DNA of 64,000 nt from Mycobacterium sp. MYCO198283 (GTDB lineage: Bacteria; Actinomycetota; Actinomycetes; Mycobacteriales; Mycobacteriaceae): positions 124,001-188,000 of the forward strand of contig NZ_JAJQJI010000002.1 in the NCBI RefSeq assembly GCF_021213805.1. The letters are read 5' to 3'. The notes beneath the pieces are model-generated. The model was not told where the DNA came from. It saw nothing but the letters and a program-made list of their open reading frames with translations, and did no database searches. The translations under genes were made by a program, and so were the position numbers. This document shows positions 57,796-64,000 of the stretch, piece by piece; positions within the stretch are counted from its first letter, which is position 1; the number at the start of each line of letters is the position of its first letter.

Positions 57796-58767
57796 TCAGG
57801 TCCTGACCGTCTCGCGGTGACCTCGGAACCAGCCGACGGTGTCGGCCACTCCGTCGGCCAGCGAGATCGCGGGCGCCCAGCCGGTGCCGCGCAACGTGGA
57901 GACGTCCAGCAACTTCCGCGGGGTGCCGTCGGGTTTGCTGGTGTCCCACTCGGTGGTGCCCTGGTAGCCGACCTTCTCGGCGACCAGCTCGGCGAGTTCC
58001 CGGATGGTGACGTCCTCACCGGTGCCGACGTTGACCTGGCCCGGCCCGTCGTAGTGCTCGAGGAGGTGCAGGCACGCCGCGGCCATGTCGTCGACGTGCA
58101 GGAACTCCCGGCGAGGACTTCCGGTGCCCCAGTTGATGACCTTCGGCTCCCCGGCGATGCGCGCGGTGTCGTAACGCCGGATGAGGGCCGGCAGCACGTG
58201 CGAGGTGGTGTCGGAGAAGTTGTCTTCCGGCCCGTAGAGGTTGGTCGGCATCGCCGATATCCACGGCAGCCCGTACTGCCGCCGCACCGCCTGCACCTGC
58301 AGGATGCCGGCGATCTTCGCGATCGCGTACGCGTCGTTGGTCGGCTCGAGGGTGCCGGTGAGCAGCGCGTCCTCGGGGATGGGCTGCGGCGCGAACTTCG
58401 GGTAGATGCACGACGAACCCAAGAACAGCAGCCGTCGCGTGCCGTATTGCAGCGCGGCGTCCATCACGTTCACCTGGATCTGCAGGTTGTCCGAGAGGAA
58501 CTGCACCGGCGCGGAGCTGTTCGCGAGGATCCCACCGACGCGTGCCGCGGCCAGGACGACCAGCTGCGGACGGTGCTGGGCGAAGAAGTCGAAGGTCGCG
58601 GCGCGGTCCGTCAGGTCGAGTTCGGCGTGGGTGCGCAGCAGCAGGTTGTCGAATCCGCGGGCCTGCAGCGCCCGGCGGATCGCCGAGCCGACCATCCCGC
58701 GGTGGCCCGCCACATAGGTGGGCGCCGAGGGGTCGAGGGGGTGGGGCGGCCGATGGGCGTTCGTCAC
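57796..58767 (-). CDS. fcl: GDP-L-fucose synthase
   Basis: 323-residue SDR enzyme that epimerises and reduces GDP-4-keto-6-deoxymannose to GDP-L-fucose. N-terminal [23 protein letters not shown], and catalytic YxxxK in [19 protein letters not shown] is typical. GTG 58767 lies 5 bp after the gmd stop, tightly coupled. With gmd and the upstream manA, manB, manC it completes the GDP-fucose route. Confidence 0.94.
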   Translation of the reverse strand: MTNAHRPPHPLDPSAPTYVAGHRGMVGSAIRRALQARGFDNLLLRTHAELDLTDRAATFDFFAQHRPQLVVLAAARVGGILANSSAPVQFLSDNLQIQVNVMDAALQYGTRRLLFLGSSCIYPKFAPQPIPEDALLTGTLEPTNDAYAIAKIAGILQVQAVRRQYGLPWISAMPTNLYGPEDNFSDTTSHVLPALIRRYDTARIAGEPKVINWGTGSPRREFLHVDDMAAACLHLLEHYDGPGQVNVGTGEDVTIRELAELVAEKVGYQGTTEWDTSKPDGTPRKLLDVSTLRGTGWAPAISLADGVADTVGWFRGHRETVRT

Positions 58768-58771
58768 GGCG

Positions 58772-59794
58772 TCAGCTCCTCGACGCGAAGAGTGGGGTGT
58801 CGATCCACGGGGAGCCCTGGCAGGCCAGCGCGGCGATGTCGGCGTCCACCATGATGCGCGCCAATTCGAGCGCGTCCACGGTGGCACGCCAGCCCAGGTC
58901 CCGTTCCGCCTTGGACGCATCGCCCACGAGCGCGTCGACCTCGGTGGGCCGCAGGTACCGGTCGTCGAAACGCACGTACTCCTGCCAGTCGAGGCCGGCG
59001 TGGCTAAAGGCGGCCGTCAGGAATTCCCGGACGGTGTAGCGGCCGCCGGTGGCGAGCACGTAGTCGGTGGGTTCGTCCGCCTGCAGCATCAGCCACATGC
59101 CCTCGACGTACTCCGGGGCGTATCCCCAGTCGCGGACCGCGTCGAGGTTGCCCAGATACAGGTAGTCGTCCAGGCCGGCCTTGATGCGCGCCACCGCCCG
59201 GGTGATCTTGCGGGTCACGAAGGTCTCTCCGCGTCGGGGCGACTCGTGGTTGAACAGGATGCCGTTGACGGCGAACATGCCGTAGGCCTCGCGGTAGTTC
59301 CGCGTGACCCAGTACGAGTAGACCTTCGCGGCGCCGTACGGCGAGCGTGGATAGAACGGCGTGTTCTCGTCCTGCGGCGGCGGCGAGGCGCCGAACATCT
59401 CCGAACTCGACGCCTGGTAGAAGCGGCAGTCGACCTGACCGATCCGGACCGCTTCGAGCAGCCGGATGGACCCCATGCCGGTGGTGTCACCGGTGTGTTC
59501 GGGCTCGTCGAAGCTGACTCTGACGTGGGATTGCGCGGCGAGGTTGTACACCTCGTCGGGTGCGATCTTCGACAGCAAGGTGACCAGGCGCGCGCCGTCG
59601 CTCAGGTCGCCGTAGTGCAGGAACAGTCGCGCGTCCGGCTCGTGCGGATCGACGTAGAGGTGGTCGATGCGATGGGTGTTGAACGTCGAGGACCTGCGCA
59701 CGAGTCCGTGCACCTCATAGCCCTTGTGGAGAAGCAGCTCAGCGAGATACGACCCGTCCTGTCCGGTGATACCCGTGATCAGAGCCTTCTTGAT
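58772..59794 (-). CDS. gmd: GDP-mannose 4,6-dehydratase, apparent ATC start
   Basis: 340 residues; converts GDP-mannose to GDP-4-keto-6-deoxymannose. N-terminal [39 protein letters not shown] and catalytic YxxxK (SPYGAAK). The family begins MKKALITG; here the codon at 59792-59794 is ATC, followed by AAG AAG GCT CTG. An AAAGGGG ribosome site sits exactly 6 nt upstream. No ATG, GTG or TTG is nearer than the TTG about 60 nt upstream, whose extension is not family-like. ATC initiation is therefore the best reading but unproven. Located between the sugar transferase and fcl. Confidence 0.9.
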   Translation of the reverse strand: MKKALITGITGQDGSYLAELLLHKGYEVHGLVRRSSTFNTHRIDHLYVDPHEPDARLFLHYGDLSDGARLVTLLSKIAPDEVYNLAAQSHVRVSFDEPEHTGDTTGMGSIRLLEAVRIGQVDCRFYQASSSEMFGASPPPQDENTPFYPRSPYGAAKVYSYWVTRNYREAYGMFAVNGILFNHESPRRGETFVTRKITRAVARIKAGLDDYLYLGNLDAVRDWGYAPEYVEGMWLMLQADEPTDYVLATGGRYTVREFLTAAFSHAGLDWQEYVRFDDRYLRPTEVDALVGDASKAERDLGWRATVDALELARIMVDADIAALACQGSPWIDTPLFASRS

Positions 59795-59873
59795 AGCGCA
59801 CCCCTTTGGTGATGATGACGACGCAATACGACAACGGTGTCCTGCCAAGCCTCTCACCGGCTCGCAGGTCGGG

Positions 59874-61340
59874 TCAGTAGGCGCCTTCGCGCCCGAACAC
59901 CGCACCCACCGTCTTCAGAATGATCAGCAGATCACCGATCATCGACCAGTTCTCGACGTAGGACAGGTCGAGGCGGACGGACTCTGCCCACGAGAGGTTC
60001 GACCGGCCACTCACCTGCCACAGGCCCGTGATACCCGGCTTGACCAGCAGCCGACGCCGGACGTCGCCGTCGTAGTTCTCGACCTCGCTGCGCAGCGGCG
60101 GCCGCGGCCCCACCACGCTCATGTCCTGCTTGAGCACGTTGATGAACTGCGGCAGTTCGTCCATGCTGCATCGGCGCAACCACCTGCCGACGGGCGTGAC
60201 CCGGGGGTCGTCGCGCATCTTGAACAACACGCCGCCCTCGAACTCGTTTCGGTCGACCAGCGTCTGCAGCTGCTTGTCGGCGTCCTCGACCATCGTCCGG
60301 AACTTCAGCATCGTGAACGGTTTGCCGTCCAGCCCGATGCGCTCGGCGCGGTAGAACACCGGGCCGCGGCTGGTGAGCTTGATCGCCGCTGCCGCCACCA
60401 GCAGCAGCGGGGACATGACGATCAGCGCCGTGAGCGCGAAGCAGAAGTCGAACGCCCGCTTGGCGAACCGCGCGGCGCCGTGGTACTGCGGCTTCTCCAC
60501 GTGGATCAGCGGGAAGTTGGCCACCGGGCGCATCACGAGCCGGGCTTCGGCGATGTCCATCACCCCGGGCGAGACCACCAGATCCACGTCCATCGACTCC
60601 AGCTGCCAGGTGAGTGCCCGGATCCCGCGGACGCCGAAGTGCTCGGTGTCGGTGATGACGACGGTGTCGGCACTGCAATCGGCCACCGAGGCGATTGCCC
60701 GTACCTCGTCGCCCAGGACCGGGACTTCCTCGCCGTTGATGGTGATGGTCTCGCCGCACGGTTCCCCGTAGCCGGGGATGCCGAAGCCGACGACCCGGTA
60801 TCCGCAGGCCGGGTTACGGGTCAGTTCGGTCGCCATCCAGGTCACCGCGTCGATGTTGCCGATCGCGAGGACCCCGTTGACGCAGTGTCCGCGCGCGCGG
60901 GCGCGGGACAGCCGGATCCGCCACACGTAGCGCCCGAGCAGCAGGCCCAGCGTGCCGGCGGGGAAGGCGACCGCCAGGTATCCGCGGGCCATCTCCAGCT
61001 GCAACAGCAGCGTGACGATCGCGATGGCGCCGAAGGTCCAGAAGGACGCGCCGACAACCCGGCGGTACTCCTCGATGCCGCCGCCGACGATGCGATGCGA
61101 CCGCGTGCGGAAGATGGTGAGGGCCGACAACCACAGCAGCGTGAACAGCACCGAGAACCCGGTGAGCGGCTTGCTGGCCTGACTCTCGAAGTTCGGTGAG
61201 AGGCCGAACCGGACGTACTGGGCCGAGAAGACCGCAGCCGCGACCACGACGGCGTCGGTGACCAGCAGGCCCAGCACGTAGGTGTGCTGCCACCTGTTCC
61301 GGCGCTGTCCGACGCTCGGCTTCGCGGCGATGGACGTCAC
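59874..61340 (-). CDS. Initiating phosphoglycosyl transferase (WcaJ/CpsE/WbaP type)
   Basis: 488-residue polyprenyl-phosphate hexose-1-phosphate transferase that starts the EPS repeat unit. Four N-terminal transmembrane helices (about 20-150), a CoA-binding-like domain, a fifth hydrophobic segment ([13 protein letters not shown]), then the catalytic domain with [33 protein letters not shown] and [17 protein letters not shown] 61340 follows GAGGGAGG by 10 nt. First gene of the main EPS operon behind a 614-bp regulatory region. Confidence 0.92.
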   Translation of the reverse strand: MTSIAAKPSVGQRRNRWQHTYVLGLLVTDAVVVAAAVFSAQYVRFGLSPNFESQASKPLTGFSVLFTLLWLSALTIFRTRSHRIVGGGIEEYRRVVGASFWTFGAIAIVTLLLQLEMARGYLAVAFPAGTLGLLLGRYVWRIRLSRARARGHCVNGVLAIGNIDAVTWMATELTRNPACGYRVVGFGIPGYGEPCGETITINGEEVPVLGDEVRAIASVADCSADTVVITDTEHFGVRGIRALTWQLESMDVDLVVSPGVMDIAEARLVMRPVANFPLIHVEKPQYHGAARFAKRAFDFCFALTALIVMSPLLLVAAAAIKLTSRGPVFYRAERIGLDGKPFTMLKFRTMVEDADKQLQTLVDRNEFEGGVLFKMRDDPRVTPVGRWLRRCSMDELPQFINVLKQDMSVVGPRPPLRSEVENYDGDVRRRLLVKPGITGLWQVSGRSNLSWAESVRLDLSYVENWSMIGDLLIILKTVGAVFGREGAY

Positions 61341-61954
61341 GGACCAGTTACCTCCCTCGGATTCCGGGCATGCCCGTCGCTGACTCAACGTGTCATCGGG
61401 AGCGTGGCCGCCATGGCGGCCTGGCCTGAGCAAAGATTCTGTCACATACTTCTCGGAGTCCGCCAGCTTTCGCAACAGGGTGACCTCATTTGCTCAGCGA
61501 ACTGACCTGTGGTTGTCGGCCACCGGCACGAAGCTTCTCTCGATACGGCGGCCCTGGCGCGTCGAGAACTCGCCGTGCCGAACGGTGGTCCGTCCATCTA
61601 TCGCCGGCGCGCGCCGATCCGTTACAGCGCCGCCCTGCGAACCGGATAACCGCACGTCAGCCGCCCGGCATTCATCGGCGGGCGACCAGCGACGATGTCA
61701 GCATGCCACAGCGCCCGGGGCCGCGCCGTTCGTCGGCCCGGACCGTCCGCCCGCGAACCGCTCCGGCGGCCGAGCCCGCCGAGTCCTTGCCCGGCCGCGG
61801 CCGCGAACCCGTCCGCCGAAGCGCCGCCGGCAAACCCACAACTCCGGGCGAAGGGCTCATCTGGTCACGCTTTCCTTGCACAGTGAGCTACTGGCTAAAG
61901 AACGCCGGCCGCGCCCGGCCATCGGCGGCGCGCCGGCCGCGACGCGCCGACACG
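61341..61954. other. 614-bp regulatory region in front of the EPS operon
   Basis: No credible gene. It includes a 16-bp perfect palindrome (61406-61421), a nested inverted repeat (61426-61497) and GC-rich repeats near the right end that may terminate the GH71 transcript. The size and dyads suggest regulated expression of the EPS operon. Confidence 0.6.
61406..61497. promoter_or_regulatory. Stacked dyads upstream of the EPS operon
   Basis: A perfect 16-bp palindrome GGCCGCCATGGCGGCC (61406-61421) is followed by nested arms CTGAGCAAA (61426) with GTCAC (61441), answered by GTGAC (61480) and TTTGCTCAG (61489-61497). They lie 66-157 bp upstream of the sugar transferase GTG and could be operator sites or a leader hairpin. 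Confidence 0.5.
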
Positions 61955-62329
61955 TCACACCACCAGGAGTCGGATGGCGGTGGTGGCGACGAACGCGGTC
62001 AGCGCAAACGCCGCTCCGCACCACACGCGGCACGCCACCGCGGCGGCGGCCCGGCACGACAGCCGCGCCGCATCGCCCAGGGTGCGCACCGACGGCCGCC
62101 GGAACCACCTGGCGAACGTCATCGGGGTTGCCGCGCCGAAGCCCGCGACGGCCCCGACGTAGAGCCAGTCGACGCTCCATGCGCCACTTCCGGCGAGCAC
62201 TCCCACCGCCGCGCACGCCACTGCACCGAGAACCACGCCCGGCCCGTCGGCCGACGGGCGCCGCAGCGACAGCAGGTGGATCGAGGCACCCGCCAGCGCC
62301 CCCAGCACCGTGGCCACGATCACGGTCAC
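61955..62329 (-). CDS. Small CrcB/FluC-like membrane protein, second of pair
   Basis: 124 residues with about four hydrophobic helices. It follows the CrcB layout (GALAGASIHLLSL, then a GVVLGAVACAAVGVLAG helix and GFGAATPMTFARW where FluC has GFCGGFTTFSTF), but the signature Asn and Thr/Phe/Ser track are missing. GTG 62329 overlaps the stop of its partner (GTGA). Fluoride export is doubtful; a structural or different transport role is possible. Last gene of the GH71 transcript. Confidence 0.6.
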   Translation of the reverse strand: MTVIVATVLGALAGASIHLLSLRRPSADGPGVVLGAVACAAVGVLAGSGAWSVDWLYVGAVAGFGAATPMTFARWFRRPSVRTLGDAARLSCRAAAAVACRVWCGAAFALTAFVATTAIRLLVV

Positions 62330-62715
62330 GACCTGCAGCCTCGCCCGACGCGGCGGACCGCCACGACCGCCGCCGCGCCGACGAAGACTCCGCAGCCGGC
62401 GCTGACGGGAAGGAGCGCCAGACACAGCGCTCCGTCGGCGGTGCGCATCCCCAGTGCGGCGACCACCACGACGGCGACACCGACCTGCGTCGCCGCACAG
62501 GTCGCCACGACGGTGGTCGCGACGGTGGCGCCGAGGGCGTCGACGGCTGCGGTCATGACCGCCATGGACAGCGCGACCGCGAGCAACACCGCGGCCGGGT
62601 CGTCGGCGGCATCCGGCAGTGCCGTGCACACCCCCAGCCGGACGATCCCGCCGGCGACACATCCTGCTGCGACGCCCATCGCTTCGAACAGCGGGCGGAC
62701 CGGCGATTCGCTCAC
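62326..62715 (-). CDS. Small CrcB/FluC-like membrane protein, first of pair
   Basis: 129 residues, about four hydrophobic helices. The N-terminal GCVAGGIVRLGV resembles the GxxGAxxRY start of CrcB, followed by a hydrophobic helix (AVLLAVALSMAVMTAAVDAL) and a TTVVATCAATQ segment in place of TTFST. Key FluC residues are not kept. GTG 62715 lies 36 bp after the GH71 stop, and it is coupled to the next gene by a 4-bp overlap. Paired small genes are typical of heterodimeric CrcB proteins. Confidence 0.6.
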   Translation of the reverse strand: MSESPVRPLFEAMGVAAGCVAGGIVRLGVCTALPDAADDPAAVLLAVALSMAVMTAAVDALGATVATTVVATCAATQVGVAVVVVAALGMRTADGALCLALLPVSAGCGVFVGAAAVVAVRRVGRGCRS

Positions 62716-62751
62716 CGGGGCACCCTATCGGCGAGGTCCGGCCGCGACGGC

Positions 62752-64000
62752 TTACCGCAGCCCGCCCGCCACCACGTACTGCAAGTCCTGGACGTAGGGG
62801 GCGTCGACCACTTCGTAGGGCGACTGCACGGCGGTCACCTGCCGCCCGTCGCGCCACATGGCCGCCGAGACCATGCCCGTCGCCAGCGGGAAGCTGCAGA
62901 TCCCCATCCCGGCCGGCACCTGGCATCGGTGCTGCCGGGCTCCGGCGCTGACCGTCAGTTGTGACGGCGCCGTGGCGAAGCTCACCACCTCGACGGTGTC
63001 CTGCGCCGGGGTGGTGTCGGGCACCAGCTCCATCGTCTTGGTCTGCGGATAGACCGGACGGGCCGCGGCCGGTTGGGTGCGGTGGGAGACGTAGAGCGCG
63101 TCGCGGACCACCGGTGGTTCGAACCCGTACTTGTAGGTGGCGATGTCGTAGGCGTTCAGGTCGAGCAGCCGCCAGCCGTGTTTGACCGAGGGAGCGATCG
63201 CGGTGTTCTCGGCGTAGTCGTTCCAGGTGAGCAGCTGCACCCACTCCGCATGCTGTTCGGTGGCGATCTGCCAGGCCAGTCGGTTCGTCCGGCCGTTCTG
63301 CGGCTCCTCGTAGAACCCGACTTTCGGCCGGCTGTCCTGGTAGGCGACCGCCTGCATCCAGATCTTGCCGAGGTGGCGACTGCGCTGGATGAGGTCGACG
63401 GGGTAGGTGCTGCCGGCGAGCGTGGTCGGCAGCGACGCCGGATTGCGGCCGCCCCAGTTGCTGAAGCCGAAGCTGATCGGCGCGAAGGCCTCGAGGTTCG
63501 GGTCCGCATGCAGGAAGGTGGGCACGAAGGCCGCGTCGATGCGGTAGGTGGTGCGCAGCTGGTCGAGTGCCTGTCGCCACCATTCGACGGGTTGCGCCTC
63601 GGCGTAGAACGCCCCCAGGACCGGGCGTCCGTCGCCGAGCCGGAAGGCCCCGGGTTCGTCGAGATAATCGGCGAACTCCGCCGCGAACTGTGCCGGTGTC
63701 AGTTGCGCCAGCGGTCCGGCCATGTCCGCGGTGACGAACACCGTGAAATCGCTGAACGTCCGCGCCGCCGCGAGCATGCGCGCGGGGACGTCGGACGCGG
63801 TGCGCGGCAAGATGATGTCGACGGCGAACCCGTCGATGCCCACGCTGCGCGCCTGATCGATCTCGGTCCGCAGGTCGCGGTCACGCCAGTCGGCGGCGTC
63901 GAGTGGCGCCCGCGGCAGCGGACGGTCGCGCAGGTAGCCGCCGTAGGCCGCATGGATGCCGCCTTCGCCGTCGGGCCGCAGATATTGGGTGGTGTAGTAG
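62752..64000 (-). CDS. GH71 endo-alpha-1,3-glucanase-like glycoside hydrolase (partial, 5' end beyond window)
   Basis: The 416 visible codons run off the right edge, so the signal peptide and start are not seen. It resembles GH71: TQYLRPDGEGG near the edge, VGIDGFAVDIILP, a SFGFSNWGGRNP strand and the LLTWNDYAENT motif, where GH71 has the catalytic aspartate/glutamate region. A C-terminal beta domain follows (VEVVSFATAPSQLTVSAG). Such enzymes cut alpha-1,3-glucan; at the end of an EPS locus it could trim or release the polymer. It leads two small CrcB-like genes. Confidence 0.82.
   Translation of the reverse strand, partial: YYTTQYLRPDGEGGIHAAYGGYLRDRPLPRAPLDAADWRDRDLRTEIDQARSVGIDGFAVDIILPRTASDVPARMLAAARTFSDFTVFVTADMAGPLAQLTPAQFAAEFADYLDEPGAFRLGDGRPVLGAFYAEAQPVEWWRQALDQLRTTYRIDAAFVPTFLHADPNLEAFAPISFGFSNWGGRNPASLPTTLAGSTYPVDLIQRSRHLGKIWMQAVAYQDSRPKVGFYEEPQNGRTNRLAWQIATEQHAEWVQLLTWNDYAENTAIAPSVKHGWRLLDLNAYDIATYKYGFEPPVVRDALYVSHRTQPAAARPVYPQTKTMELVPDTTPAQDTVEVVSFATAPSQLTVSAGARQHRCQVPAGMGICSFPLATGMVSAAMWRDGRQVTAVQSPYEVVDAPYVQDLQYVVAGGLR

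Noticed and set aside
61490..62964. Plus-strand open frames over the EPS regulatory region and CrcB-like genes
   Set aside because: Arg/Pro/Thr-rich shadow composition; the minus strand shows coupled genes with coherent hydrophobic helices.

Overview
The window is a high-GC actinobacterial chromosome segment. Its gene order closely follows the desA3-secA1-mtrAB-sahH-alkB-manA-whiB2-fbiAB-wbbL-rmlD-purEK-birA stretch known from Mycobacterium tuberculosis. Extra genes (tandem alkB, a methyltransferase, a Nudix gene, a large exopolysaccharide locus) suggest a fast-growing Mycolicibacterium-type species. This assignment rests on remembered synteny and protein similarity; no search was run.

Layout. 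1-4.9 kb: DesA3-type desaturase (cut by the left edge), its flavin/2Fe-2S reductase, a small conserved protein and a WS/DGAT acyltransferase. 4.9-16.6 kb: secA1, hpf, comF-like, then sahH-tmk-mtrA-mtrB-lpqB transcribed leftward. 16-19.6 kb: two AlkB alkane hydroxylases, one rubredoxin and an AlkX-like TetR regulator. 19.7-28.7 kb: amino-acid permease, FAD protein, DUF808 protein, and the manB / SIS protein / manA cluster for mannose phosphates. 28.8-32.8 kb: whiB2, and the F420 genes fbiA-fbiB with a Nudix gene. 32.9-38 kb: manC, wbbL, rmlD and an LCP ligase for cell-wall linkage. 38-43.2 kb: fadE25, purE, purK, GtrA, a PH-domain protein and birA. 43.3-64 kb: an accessory exopolysaccharide (EPS) island where accD5 would follow birA in M. 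tuberculosis.

The EPS island holds most parts of a Wzx/Wzy-type pathway: a phosphoglycosyl transferase to start the repeat unit, Gmd and GDP-fucose synthase, two glycosyltransferases, a condensation-like acyltransferase, two SGNH proteins and an LbH acetyltransferase for decoration, two Wzz-like chain-length proteins (one kinase-like, one decayed), a lipoprotein lipase, and a GH71 alpha-1,3-glucanase at the right edge. Its most unusual member is a single 1013-residue protein that joins a Wzx-like flippase to a Wzy-like polymerase. With manA, manB and manC upstream, the window encodes a full route from fructose-6-phosphate to GDP-L-fucose.

Two other patterns stand out. A short dispersed repeat with core GGGGCGAGCGNAGCGACGGG occurs in tandem at four places. 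Inside genes its period is exactly 30 bp, giving in-frame decapeptides; between genes it is 28 or 31-32 bp. Its variable base falls in the loop of a GCGNAGC mini-hairpin. Second, about ten genes have a TANNNT -10 box 6-8 nt before the start codon, which indicates leaderless mRNAs and fixes several start sites. Operon interiors instead use GTGA, ATGA or TGATG overlaps. No rRNA, tRNA, CRISPR array, transposase or integrase was seen.
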